This document shows, in pieces, positions 19,364-30,662 of a DNA stretch of 64,000 nucleotides; positions within the stretch are counted from its first letter, which is position 1, and each line of letters starts with the position of its first letter. The DNA is taken from contig CP053175.1 in the NCBI GenBank assembly GCA_014607495.2, forward strand, positions 4,030,001 through 4,094,000, given 5' to 3'. The notes below the pieces were generated by a model, which searched no databases, was not told where the DNA came from, and worked only from the letters and a program-made list of their open reading frames with translations. The position numbers and the translations under genes are program-made. The stretch is from Carposina sasakii. Its lineage: Eukaryota > Arthropoda > Insecta > Lepidoptera > Carposinidae.

Positions 19364-21520
19364 GGAATCAAAGAAAACTGTAATAAGATGAGATATATTT
19401 TTATTAAGATCGTTACTGAATAAGTCGAAAAAGAGAGACAAATCAACGAATAACTTAAATTCTAACAGTCCAATCAAGATCCTGGAAATTCCTTGCGAGA
19501 CTCCGCGAAAAGGCCAATTTTCGTGCATCAATGCCGTTAGGGTTGAGACAGACTATAAACAAACCAAAAAAGCATGATGTATCTAATAAGACTAAAAACA
19601 GACAAAAGTTTTTATTGTATGCATAGGTTTGAATTCTGATTGAGGCAAAATACCCTCTTTGCTTAATATTAATGACCTTAGTTAGGCGAGATATTAGGTT
19701 AGAGTGATGGGTATCAAAAATTTCATACACATAGACACGGTTGTGTTAACTGGGCTAGTCGGAACCGTAGGATCGTATATCCTAAAACTATAATTAGTAT
19801 AGCCTGGGTGGTTAATGAGTGTTAATGATCCATTACAAGTCACTAGCTTATCACCTGCTTTGTCGACTCTTACAACATGCACGGCATGAATTCCAGCTCT
19901 TCTGATTCATTCTAGTGACATAGATAACATAGGGCAATTACAATATAATAATATGATGATATGATATACCTATTTAGCATAATATTGTGAATAAAATCTA
20001 CAAGCTCAAATTAAAACTATGTACAATATACAATGCCATGCCACCCAAAGCCAAACATACACGACACCAAACGCCCATATATCTCGGCACGCACGCTTCT
20101 AAATGTCAACGCAGCATTCCTTTCGCTTACCCTATGTTACCCCATGTTACTTGTTCTTTACCCCAAGTCTGCGATGGCCCCACAGCATCTCGGGGGGGCA
20201 TTCCTAACATTTTCCGGGGCCAGATTGACACCGCACCAAACAATCGGTGGTACCCGTTTAATCTGTGCAATAAATTTCTTTTATCTTCCCGCCTTTGGGC
20301 CAAGACGTTTTCTCTGGGGACAGAGTAGACGGGCCAATTGGGTTGTGATACAATTTGAGAGAGCTTGTTGATGTAACGGTCTGTATTTGAAGCACGCTAT
20401 AATAGCCGGTGACATAAAGAAAGTTTTTGATAGAAAATCAGATTTTTACATACAACTGTCGACAAAATAAGAGATACCTACTAAAATATAATGAATTCCG
20501 ATTTAAGACTTTATTTTTTGAAAACAAAGTACCTAACATATTCTGAATTATTTTCATACAACTTACAGCTCTACTTCATTGTACCTTTGAAAAAATTTGG
20601 TTGATTCGCGTGTGGTTCTACTCGTATGCGCGTAAAAATGAAAATATAATAATAGAGTATATGCATGATTTACTTAAATTTCATTTTTATATTCTACGTA
20701 AAAATGAAGTTTGCCCTTGGAATGGCATATCTAACTTTAACCGTTTTGGATTTACAGCAATTCAAAAATACGAGCCGGTAAAATGTTTTTGAAACGCTCC
20801 GTTTGCTCCATACTAAAATGGCAAAGACTTTGACGTCATAATAGACAACCATCTCAAATTAGTATGGGGGAAAAATGCAATCTTATTTTATAAACGTGAT
20901 ATTTTATATTTTGTGTATTGTTGTCAATAAAAATTGTTTATTAATAGGTGCAGATATTAATAAAGTATTCATTAAATTAATGAGATAATTCAAAATATGG
21001 GTAAAATTTTATGTTTTGACTCCTTTTATGTTGTAAATTTTTTCATATAATTTTTCAAACTTTTAAACTCCTGTAACTTTGGTATTTACTAACCGATTGA
21101 TATTATTTTTGCACTATTCGATTTGTATTTGTAATATCATTCGAATAAAATATAAGAAATCTGTTTTCGTGTCAGACGCATATTCCCTATTACACGAGAT
21201 ATAAAAATATATCAGTATATACAGCACTATTTACTTGCCAAAATAAGAATGCCAGCATCACGTATCAAAATAGCCTCATCAAACGTCGGTCTAGCCATGT
21301 TGGAAACCGCGTATTTTTTCCCAAAGCCCTATACAGCGATTAACTCTAGCTGCCGTAACGTAATGAAAACGCGCCGCGACGTCTGCGGTTCGTACGATTT
21401 ATGCACACCCAGATAGTATGCTCGCTGTTTTTCATGTGAAACAGCCATTGGAAAATCTGGTGGAAGGAGGTAGATAGATATATCTGTCACGCTCATTTGT
21501 AATTTTGGGAATTACTTTTT
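19364..21520. other. unassigned stretch
   Basis: Contains a diverged F fragment at 19840-19912 (ACAAGTCACTAGCTTATC, TCGACTCTTACAACATGCAC). Two overlapping ORFs of ~112 codons at 19987-20371 lie in a locally GC-richer patch (GCATCTCGGGGGGGCATTCC). Both read as low-confidence translations with no domain. The remainder is AT-rich. Confidence 0.3.
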
Positions 21521-21524
21521 TTTG

Positions 21525-21640
21525 ATGACCGATTGGCGCAGTTAGTAATGATCCTGCCTGCGAAATCTTGGCTTTGAATCGCGGTAGCTGCAAATATTTC
21601 TGTCCATTTTTGTTTCGGAGTCATGGATGTTTTAACGTTT
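21525..21640 (+). mobile_element. tRNA-derived SINE, diverged copy
   Basis: GATGACCGATTGGCGCAG head, GATCCTGCCTGCGAAAT and AGTCATGGATGTTTTA match the SINE at 1-182. The 3' part has decayed. An ORF of 118 codons overlaps it and is ignored. Confidence 0.65.
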
Positions 21641-22910
21641 TGATTGTTGTGAAGTTTTGGGTATATTTTACGATGTGGCGTCCGGACCTCAAAGATTTTT
21701 GGAGAAGTCGTAGATACGTTACGCCAAACCTATATGTTTGTGGTTTTCTTTGGATGTTGTCCACTTCAATTTGGAATTCATGGGACGTAAGTGGAAACTT
21801 TAGAATCACGATTATTTATTTGACAGTTCGCATAGATTATAACGATAACTCACTGGTTGATTTTAGCATGATTTTAGCCTATCATATTTTCTCCTCTTAC
21901 GATACCGGCAGATATAAGCACTAGCTTATCTATTTTATTCTGCTGACACCATACGGCAATCAGATGCTTACCTACTTATACTCGTATTACCTGGTACTTA
22001 CGAGATTACCATAAAATATTAGACAAAAAACCGGTGACGATTATATTATAAATTCTATAATCAAAAACAGTAAATCCAAAACTTGTAAATGCAAAATTCA
22101 AATATAAAGCGAGTGTACTAAACTATTCGAGTAGTTCACAAACTACGTTTAGCTCATTTTACCCATGACAAAACCACAGAGGTCGGTCGGTACAGTCAGA
22201 CAGACACTGTAGTGCCATGATTGTATAAATAGACCTGGATTCAAAACTTCAAATATTCTTGAAGCCAATGTCTATGAAAAATTTGTTATATAAGTTGACA
22301 GTGTGTTATATAGCTTAAATTTACTCATTTAGTTAAGTATGTGCAATATCTAATTCAACATGTTCAAATTAATCCAAACTTTCAAGTTCTTAAGAAAAGT
22401 AAAATATTCACTTTGACTTAGCTAAAATTTTTAACTTTTACCTAATCGTTATTTAAGAAATTTCTTAACTAAGTACAGAATGAAAAACGTTACTTGGTAA
22501 TAACTCATACCCAAGTAATACCGATGTAAGTTTTTACTCTTTTTCTTTGTTATGCACAGTGCACACATGAATTGAAAAAAAAACCATAATCTACAATTTT
22601 AACACTTATGTACAATGGCGAAATTATTCCTCGTTCCTAGTAAGAAAGGGATACGGCTCAAAATTGAAATTGGCATTAGCTTCAAACAGTAATTTAGAAT
22701 TTGCAATCCAAGTACATCTACATTCATGAGTACTTCCGACCACAGCATGCGAGTATAAAGTTGTGAGAGTGACTCGTGGACAACACCTTATAAATGTCGA
22801 ATAGAGGCCGGAGTGTTAAAACATGTACAACGTTTTCATGTGGTGTGTATTTGGGAGTAAGATCAGACTGCCTTTGCACTACATATTACTATACTATGCT
22901 GCGTTGCTAC
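21641..22910. other. unassigned stretch
   Basis: AT-rich with no recognised repeat copy or gene. Confidence 0.3.
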
Positions 22911-23062
22911 ACAGGGTGTAAAAAAGAAGCGGTAATACTTAAGGATAAGTTAAGCGGTACTACTTATATCCACAAAATTTGTGCCATGAAATCACATGTT
23001 TATTTTTCCAGATTAAAAAATAAATATGTGATTTTACTGCTCCTTTTTACGTTCTGTCTATG
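22911..23062 (+). mobile_element. family B MITE, internally deleted
   Basis: Starts ACAGGGTGTAAAAAAGAAG and keeps the central hairpin (AATCACATGTTTATTTTTCC / AAATAAATATGTGATTTT). The right terminus has decayed. Confidence 0.55.
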
Positions 23063-23625
23063 CCTTTAATATCCAGCAACCAAATTCATTATCATCATGG
23101 ACCGATTAATATACGAGTAGGTAGGTATAATTGGTGGATATCACACGCATCGGTAGCAACGTAGCAAAGCCCATCCCTGGTGGCCTAGTAATGATCAATT
23201 CATTTTCAATCCCCATTGATCAAATGAACTAAAAAATGACGATAGAACTAACGCTTCACAATTATTGTGAATATTGTTAGTGTGCCAATGAAAATTCTGT
23301 TTCTGGAGATTTAATAAGAGAATACAAAATACTGAAGTTATTAGCTTATGCCTACTTAATAAAATAATAAAGCGATTAATCAGCTATGGTAGGGTCAACC
23401 CATATCCATTCTCGTGTACCAAAACGCGAGCCGAAACGCAACTTGGTTGGAAAAACAATAATATGTAATAATATAAAACTTGGAACTTGGATGCCATTAC
23501 ACTTTGTGTGACGTATCCAATAAGGGTTTACCGGAACTTCTACGGGATCTAGAAGTCCTCTAGTGAAATAAAATAGAGATTGCTAACGTGATATAGGTTA
23601 AGTACATATATGTTTTGATTACATA
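23063..23625. other. unassigned stretch
   Basis: Nothing recognised. Confidence 0.3.
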
Positions 23626-23888
23626 TACAGGTGTAACAAAAAGGGTATGTTAAGCGAAAAGCTATGTGAATAGCCCACTGTAGAGAACCTATACACCAAA
23701 TTTGAGACTCGAAGTCACAAGTTTATTTTTCAAGATTGTATGAAAATTTCTGAGATATTTAAAAATTCTCCATACTATCGGGAAAAATAAACATGTGATT
23801 TCGAGTCTCAAATTTTGTGGATAGGTTCTCTGTAGTGGGCTATTTACGTAGCTTTTCGCTTAACATACCCTTTTTGTTACACCCTGTA
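23626..23888 (+). mobile_element. family B MITE, near-perfect fold-back
   Basis: TACAGGTGTAACAAAAAG to CTTTTTGTTACACCCTGTA. Both arms contain GCTATTTACGTAGC- or GCTATGTGAATAGC-type blocks and a GAAATCACATGTTTATTTTT hairpin, so nearly the whole 263 bp folds back. Confidence 0.85.
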
Positions 23889-23954
23889 TATGTATTGATT
23901 ACCATATGGTAATCCATAAAATATGTAATAAATAAATCTTCTTCTTCATCTTCA

Positions 23955-24062
23955 TCAGCCTGTTGCAGTCCACTGCTGGACGTAGGCCTCCCCCAAAGCA
24001 CGCCACAAGGCTCGATCTTCTGTTTTTGCCATCCAATCACTACCATCTGCCCTCTTAAAGTC
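23955..24062 (-). pseudogene. C-terminus of an endonuclease-reverse transcriptase LINE
   Basis: 35 codons in one open frame on the minus strand, DFKRADGSDWMAKTEDRA then LWRALGEAYVQQWTATG, stop TGA at 23957-23955, then a GATGAAGATGAAG tail. In these LINEs the ORF runs to the 3' end. This copy is cut upstream, so only the terminal tail remains. It is the likely source of the 3' end shared with element C. Confidence 0.75.
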
Positions 24063-24117
24063 ATCCATCAATCTATCTAATAAATAAATGTGCATGTTAA
24101 TTACACTAGATACTAGG

Positions 24118-24263
24118 GTCGATTGCAGCAGTCACACTTAAACCTAAACCTAAACTTAGTCAGGTCTATATCTCTCCGTTCTTAACATAAATGGCTGAGA
24201 GAGAAAAGGACAGATAAGACTAATTTTACGTTTAGGTTTGAGTGTGACTGCCGGAATCGACCA
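24118..24263. mobile_element. family J MITE
   Basis: Terminal inverted repeats GGTCGATTGCAGCAGTCACA and GTGTGACTGCCGGAATCGAC, extending through ACCTAAAC / GTTTAGGT. The centre contains TCTCTCCGTTCTTAACATAA. A second, older copy is at 38527-38660. Confidence 0.75.
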
Positions 24264-24867
24264 TATTGTCACTCGCTAATGTCTCAAAAATGTCAATCTG
24301 GTTATTACCTGTTGTGCTTGTCAAATTAAATAAAAAGGTTTAGAATTCGTCACAGCAGGTACCTCACTTACCACGGTACATTTGATATGATATCCATTGC
24401 CGGTACCACAGTTGCTCTGGGGCGCATTTTTGCTGACTCAGCCGTGTACGCGGTCAGAATGCAAAGATGTGAGTGTACGCAGTGGGTGTCTTAGTTTTTA
24501 GGGATATTAGAACGTTTAGGTTTACTTGAAGAGAGCGCGGCTGGTAGTAACTGGATAACAAAAACGGGAGATCGATCCTTGAGACGTGCTCTGGGGGGGA
24601 AGGTCTTAGGCGTGATGACATGCGATAGGAATGATTAGTTTTATATCTGGCTTAACGTGTCATATCTCCTGCAGTTCTAGCATTTGCCATGTGTATGTAC
24701 GAATGACTACTTACAATTGAATAGTGAAATCGAACAAGAAAAATTAATAAGGCAAACTCATACACCTAACCATGTTTATCTATTCTCTAGTGGATATCTA
24801 TTTTTGTTGTACAAATTATCTATACGGTGCTTCTGGTCCCCCATATATGCTAGTGCTGGGTAACGTC
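24264..24867. other. unassigned stretch upstream of the RPDG pseudogene
   Basis: Mixed composition, and it may include decayed upstream parts of the same retroelement. Not recognisable by eye. Confidence 0.3.
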
Positions 24868-25356
24868 ACCACGATCTGCATAGTCATCCCAAGGCATCTC
24901 CTTGGAAAAGTAATCTTGGAGCCCAGAGGCCTAGCGCGTGACGATGGGAAAAGGCCCGATGGTATGACGCTAGTGCCTTGGGAGATGGGTCGACCGCTTG
25001 TGTGGGACGCTACTTGTGTTGACACACTTGCTGCGTCCCACATCGGCGAAACATCAGTTTAGCTGGTGCTGCCGCATGTTCAGCAGAAAACGCCAAGCGC
25101 CGCAGATATACAGGGCTCCCAGGAAACTACATGTTTGTGCCGTTTGGCGTCGAGACACTGGGACCGTGAGTACCAGACGCTCATCGCCTCTACCGGGAAA
25201 TTTAAAATAAATTACGCGAAAGCTCCCGTGACCAGAATGCTTGTCTCTTTTTTGCGCAAAAAATTAGCATTTCCATACAACGCGGCAATGCTGCCAGCAT
25301 TCTGGGCACCCTCCCGGTAGAAGGCCACTTTGTAAATATATTTAATTTCGTGTAGA
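24868..25356 (+). pseudogene. retroelement ORF with RPDG...WD nuclease-like motif, broken
   Basis: Reading with one frame change gives a recognisable repetitive-element protein: [30 protein letters not shown], then from 25062 AGAAACSAENAKRRRYTG, YMFVPFGVETLGP, DAHRLYREI, and [18 protein letters not shown]. Damage seen: a frameshift between 25055 and 25062, TGA at 25167-25169 (expected Trp), and TAA at 25203-25205. RPD at 24952-24960 and D at 25006-25008 are spaced P-D-x15-D, resembling the restriction-like endonuclease signature of site-specific LINEs (K/R-P-D-x12-14-D). That comparison is inference, and exact family placement is not claimed. Confidence 0.7.
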
Positions 25357-26841
25357 TTAGATTAGTTTTTAGTTTTATATAATGTAGTTACTATAATAAT
25401 CATTTGAAAATTCCTAAGCTAACACTGAATAATTAAATATTAAACAAATAAAAAATACCTACATAATGTGATATTTGAGTGACGAAAAAATCAATGAGAT
25501 GTCTGACCAAAAAGTCCTCAATTTATTTTAATATTGGTTTCGATTTGATGTTGAAACAGTTTAAAGAATTTAGAAGTATCTTATATTGTATGAGTCCTCA
25601 CAGGAAACGTAGTCTGATAAGGTCTTCGTCCGCCAAATTACAGGTCTTAGAGATGTCCTAGAATTTCTAGAGAGCTGTATTATAAAACTAGATAGAAAAT
25701 GAGGGTACACATTTTTTTAAATATTTTTACAGCTAAGTATACACAACAAAAACAATGAAATTTCAAAATACAGTATAAAAAGTGTATTTTTTATCCCAAA
25801 TTTGGGAGATACCTCTTTAAAAAACCTAGGTTGTAATCACAAGAATTTACTTCTAAATTTATCTAGAAGAAGAGCGATTTGGCATCAGGTAGGTGGTTAT
25901 TAAAACAATTACCAAAAAGTAACATGATTTCTCGTCTCACTTCGTCGACTTTTAGTACGAAGGTGGCAAAAGAAATTAAATTTTAATGTGGAAGTATTAC
26001 ACAAGTTTTCGATGAAAATTAATACCCACATAGGTATATCAGAATATTGAAAATATCAAATATCGGGTTTATTTTTTGAAGCACGAGAAAAAGCTGACCC
26101 TTAATAAATTACCCGTCAAGTTAACTACTAAATAATCTACAAATGTAAGATATCTTCGACCAACGTCATACAGAAATATTTTATCCTAGAATTAAGCTAT
26201 ACTTATACCCATATATCACACCTCACACGTGCCTAGAGACCTTAGAAAAATGGGACAAAAAAATTTGGAGCAAAGAAAAATCATCTTCAACTTTTTTGAC
26301 ATAGAGTTCATTCTACCTAAGGTGGCAGATGTACTTTTCGCGATAAGCACTGAAGTAATAGTGGATGTAATTTAAGTGATTTCGGTAGAAATATTGGCAC
26401 AAGGATTTTGGGGTTTCTTTACAATGAACAATTGAATAAGGTTGGGCTTGATAACGAAGCTGGTCCAGTTATTGAAGATAATAGAAATCGGCGGTAGCTT
26501 ACTGGTGATTATTAACTAGGCACTTTTATTAAGTGTACTGTAAATGTCTATAGAAGGAAATGTAAAATGAAATGAAACTTCTTTCATAAGTCATGAGAAG
26601 AAGAGAAGAAAGAAAGGAAATAAAGTACTTGAATATGTTGTGATTAATCGTTGTTAAACTGTTATAAACAGTATCAAAACGTCTTCTACTAATCAATTAA
26701 GCGTAAAGATACATTGTCGTTATACACCATTTTTTCCAGCAAAAATAGAATATTTGTCAATTCAAACTGTTTTGCCTATATACCTAATTTAAAGCTTTTT
26801 ATTAACAAGGCCTGTCAAGTTTTAACTAAGGCAACATTATT
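25357..26841. other. unassigned AT-rich stretch
   Basis: No repeat copy or gene recognised. Confidence 0.3.
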
Positions 26842-27204
26842 TTAGCAAGACAAATTAAAAAAGTAACGTAATATAAAAAACACAAATCTTTTTACTAAAT
26901 CTAAAAAAATATTGGAAATTTCCGATAGCAACACTCTCAATTTAATCCCTTTACGCAAACAATCCGGTAAATCCAAGACTCTTCCCTGGAAACCGTGCAA
27001 ACTTAAAACAACGGCAAAGAAGATAACTAAATCTTTCTCATACATTGTATCAGCTATTTCATAAAACCGCGTAGGCGCCAGCGCTGCTTCTTTATAAAGA
27101 CACAACATTGCCTCCAGAAGAAATTGGAAAATACGACAAACATCAAAATTGTCGCATTGAAAATGAAACGAGACCTTCCCAATTTCCATAATAGCTGTTT
27201 CCAC
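26842..27204 (-). other. unrecognised 120-codon ORF
   Basis: Starts at GTG (first ATG seven codons-in) and reads as a mostly helical, hydrophobic protein with CDNFDVCRIFQFLLEAML and FYEIADTMYEKDLVIFF. It does not overlap any repeat copy I identified and has no internal low-complexity tract. It has no recognised domain, no good start context, and the C element begins 45 bp upstream. It may be a host exon, a fragment of a transposon protein, or chance. Confidence 0.22.
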
Positions 27205-27246
27205 TTCATTACGTGGCGGTCCAAGTTATAAGTCGTACTGCCGTAA

Positions 27247-27475
27247 CGTCAACGTGTGGTGTCGGCAGAGTAAAATAGCACCACCCTATGCCTGTCTGTG
27301 GGTATTGTCATAGGCGATTAAGGGTTTCCGAAAGGTAAGCAACGCCTCTGATTTTGACAACAGTCCGAAAATCACACGGCGTTCACGCGGTCACCAACCC
27401 GCCAGCCCAAAGTGGTGACTATGAGCAAAATCCCCCTATGGAAGCAGCTTTATGGGGTGCCCTGGTTGAGCTGAT
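27247..27475 (+). mobile_element. element C, 3'-truncated copy
   Basis: Starts at ACGTGTGGTGTCGGCAG, the same 5' boundary as other copies. It loses the terminal GGCCTACGTCCAGCAG part after GGTGCCCTGG. Confidence 0.75.
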
Positions 27476-27989
27476 ATTTGGCACGTATATTCTTGGATAG
27501 TGTAGGTAAGCACGAAGAACGGATTACCGAGATTCCGACGGAAACAGGAAACAAACAAGTAAAAATAATGACTATGAGAAAACAGGAAATACCTAGTTTA
27601 TGACTTGCGCCATACATTGTTTGATTGAACTCTCTTATTTATGAGAATGGGAAGCCTAAGGACATATCTAGGGACGGCATCAAATTACGTTTCAAAAACA
27701 CAGTATACCGTTCCTCCATTGTTTTATGTACTTTCATGATGTATGTACCCGGATACGACTGACGTCCTTATTCTGATGACCCGAAAATATTGATTAGATT
27801 TCGTATACGTAAGTCGGAACTGAATTATTAACGTGGAAATTTTGAAGTAAATTAATATCGTACAACGAAAGTATTTCATTTGTTATTGGAACAAATTTTT
27901 AAATATATATTTTTTTTAATATTAGTGATTATAAGAAAAAAAATGTGGAAGTAATGTTCAAGAATACGAAATAAGGCGGTTAACATTTT
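27476..27989. other. unassigned stretch
   Basis: Nothing recognised. Confidence 0.3.
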
Positions 27990-28130
27990 GACAAAATTAT
28001 AATTATTAAGAAAATAAACAAAAAAAATCACCCCAGTGAGATTTGAACTCACGACCTCTCGCAAACCGTGCTTTTGCTCTAACCAACTGAGCTATCGGGT
28101 CAGTTAAATTATTTGACAAAATGTAATAAG
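27990..28130 (-). mobile_element. tRNA-like element T, copy c
   Basis: Core GACCCGATAGCTCAGTTGG with intact D stem GCTC/GAGC and T stem GTGAG/CTCAC. The anticodon stem is unpaired except for two base pairs. The leader is much more decayed than in copies a, e and f. Confidence 0.75.
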
Positions 28131-28685
28131 AAACTTATTATTAAGATAGTTCGTAAACATTGGACTTAAGCAATGTGTATGAAATTCTAAAGCTAGGAAA
28201 AATATCTAGTTATCCCAAATTTTCTAACTTTCGTAAGCTAATAAATGAATAATACCATTAACAACTAAAAGAGTCGAGGTACACAATTTAAAAAAACTGC
28301 CTTCCTCAAAATGAAACTATTTTACATTCTGTTTATTAATACCAAATTTATTTTTATCAATACAAAAAACTGATTATTTCAAAAATCGTTCTTCATCTGT
28401 ATACAGAATCGTTGTAGTTATAACCGCAGGCGCCATCTTTGGGTGAACAAAAACGTAGGTGCTACTATAAATCTGTTTACTTGACAGCCAGCTGGTATAG
28501 GTCGAGAGTTGATACTACCAGATTATGTCATGATTTTATATTTGTTGCGACAGGTAAACTATTTTATATTTTAGTTTATCTGAGTTGTTATATAAATATT
28601 TTGTACAAATATGAGGAAAATCATGATAGTTCATTAAGCAAAATATGTGTGTTAGGACCCTAGCAATTAAAGGTGTGCAGAACTG
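28131..28685. other. unassigned stretch
   Basis: Nothing recognised. A 74-codon ORF at 28439-28663 has no support. Confidence 0.3.
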
Positions 28686-28874
28686 AGGTAGCCAGAACTA
28701 CAGGATCAAGGATATCGCACAGCCATGTTTGTCATAGCGAGTGGGGGGATCGATGCAAATTTTCAGTGACAAATTGCTAGCTTATTGTCTGAGAGAATGC
28801 CCGAGTTCCTTAGTCGACTAGTATGTGGAGATGCAACCGATGTATTCTAGTGAAACCCTGCATCAGCACAAGAT
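28686..28874 (+). repeat. repeat F, near full length
   Basis: GGTAGCCAGAACTACAGGAT, AGTGACAAATTGCTAGC, CGAGTTCCTTAGTCGAC and CTAGTGAAACCCTGCATCAG in order. A good reference copy for the family's extent (~185 bp). Confidence 0.75.
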
Positions 28875-28942
28875 CCTGCCTCTTTAAAAAGGTGTGATGT
28901 GGGGCTTCAATAAAATACATCAGCATCTTTCCGTGCATGTTA

Positions 28943-29310
28943 TACATGGTGTTTTTTCGTTGCCACCCTTAACGAAGGGTACGTACTCTATACATCAAAT
29001 AAAGTAAGTTTATGTCAAAAAAATGTTGGGAAACCATGTAAATTTTTTAAATTACTTGATTGGGCGAAATTTATAGTGTCCAGTGTTTATGCTAGTTTTT
29101 TCATAGACAGATATTAATTATTTCTCTTGAAAAAATCTTGTTACGCGTGACTATTTGCATTTATGCAGAAAAACGCAGTCTATTTACTCAACTTTGGACC
29201 CTAATATCTTTGGAACCAGACACTTCCCAGGTATGCTTCCATTGAGAAATCGTGATGAAGAGGAGATTCCATTGTTTTCGGGAACGTTGACGACCAAAAA
29301 TCATCCTGTA
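28943..29310 (+). mobile_element. family A MITE, full length
   Basis: TACATGGTGTTTTTTCG to ACCAAAAATCATCCTGTA. A spurious 74-codon ORF sits inside. Confidence 0.82.
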
Positions 29311-29764
29311 TATGCACCTACGTACAATATAATAGAAATAAGTATATTCGATATTTACTTAAGTCAAAATATCTCCTAAAAGTCTATATCCATAAGTAAA
29401 CCTGTAATTTTCTTCCTATTGTGATACTTAGCAAGTAATCAATTTTTAAATTATTAATTAGATAGTCAATTATTAAAGTAAGAACTACTAGTTAATAGGC
29501 ATATTGATTTTTGGAAAGTGTTTGTGTTCAAGGTTGTTAGTTAGGAATCAATTTAGGTAATTATTACTTAGAAATATTCTAAGGTACCTATTAATTTGGA
29601 CAGCTTATAACAACATTTTCGACGAAGTGAGTAGGCAGCGTTATACTTTATCATCAAGGTGACATTCAATATTTGTAATGCCACGTGTTATAGGTACTTA
29701 CTCTACTATGGCAAAGCTATGAATCGGATTATTATTAATTTAATGAATTTGTTACATTCATGCT
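29311..29764. other. unassigned AT-rich stretch
   Basis: Nothing recognised. Confidence 0.3.
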
Positions 29765-29832
29765 TGAACAAGTGGAGTTCCGTGATCTCCGCCTACTCCT
29801 CCGGGAATGAGGTGTGATTTTATGTAGTGTGT
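29765..29832 (+). mobile_element. repeat V (LINE tail) fragment
   Basis: TCCGCCTACTCCTCCGGGAA then GAGGTGTGATTTTATG and a TGTATG simple repeat. Related to 63115-63246. Confidence 0.5.
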
Positions 29833-29991
29833 ATGTATTTGCTACATTTTTATTCTAAATATGATTTATTATAAATATCACATTACACTCTAATTCTCCA
29901 GTATTAAGATTAACTAATCTAATTTTAAAGCCCAGTTTTTGTCGAAGACCATTAATTTTATGTAGTACCTAGCCTTAAAGCATTAAAATCT

Positions 29992-30055
29992 ATCTCCGCT
30001 ATGCTAGGCGTAACTGTGGGATATTTTTTATGATCCTACAGTTCTGTCTGAGCCA
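29992..30055 (-). repeat. repeat F fragment
   Basis: ATCTCCGCTATGCTAGGCG and TATGATCCTACAGTTCTG. Confidence 0.55.
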
Positions 30056-30140
30056 TTTCGGGAACACCACTGTCTATATGTACATACTATGTCAAAGAAT
30101 GAACTAATTTCCATAAAAAAAAACATAATTGAAAAGTTAC

Positions 30141-30198
30141 CAAAGCTTTTCTTTCCACCGTCTCCCAGCCTAGCACAAAATTTGTCGTTGTCCACCAT
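30141..30198 (-). other. possible first coding exon (minus strand)
   Basis: The ATG at 30198-30196 sits in a good context (ACCAAAATGG). It opens MVDNDKFCARLGDGGKKSF and reaches a GTAACT donor-like site at 30140. Upstream sequence on this strand (30199-30300) is GC-richer and free of recognised repeats, which would suit a promoter or 5' UTR. No downstream exon was identified. Speculative. Confidence 0.2.
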
Positions 30199-30434
30199 TT
30201 TGGTCGTGATTTCGCGCCAATCGAGCTCATTAGCGGGCTGTCTGTCTCTCTCACGCCACCGGCTTTTTGCGAAACAAACAATCCGTAGATTTACAGGTTG
30301 ATGGTGCGAAATTTTGTGTAGTCGCACTGTTGCACGTAATTTGGTCCGTTTCAAGGTTTGCTAGGTTGTTTTTGGTAAATTATTTGGGTGTGATTCAACG
30401 TGAAAGGGTGATTTTGTTTTTGTTTGTATGTATT

Positions 30435-30525
30435 ATGCTGCTCTGGGAGTGAAAAAAAAAACGTATAATGCTACAGCTGCTTCTCTTCCCGGGCATACTG
30501 TACAAGTCAGTAGAGGGACAAGAGA
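30435..30525 (+). mobile_element. repeat D, 5' fragment
   Basis: ATGCTGCTCTGGGAGTG, poly(A), GCTTCTCTTCCCGGGCATAC, then breaks off after GAGGGACAAG. Confidence 0.7.
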
Positions 30526-30537
30526 CATGATATGATG

Positions 30538-30662
30538 ATGTTCAGTGACAAGTTGCTAGCTTATCGCCAGAGAGAATGCCTGAGTACCTTAGTCGACTCT
30601 TACGATATGCACGGAAGGAGATGCATCTGATTAATTTGTTCTAATGATGCCTCACTTCTGCA
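30538..30662 (+). repeat. repeat F, internal part
   Basis: CAGTGACAAGTTGCTAGC through GGAAGGAGATGCATCTG. It starts only a dozen bases after the broken D copy. Confidence 0.7.

Noticed and set aside
19987..20371. Overlapping ~112-codon ORFs as a host gene
   Set aside because: No domain, no splice or Kozak support, and Pro/Cys-rich chance composition in a GC-richer patch.
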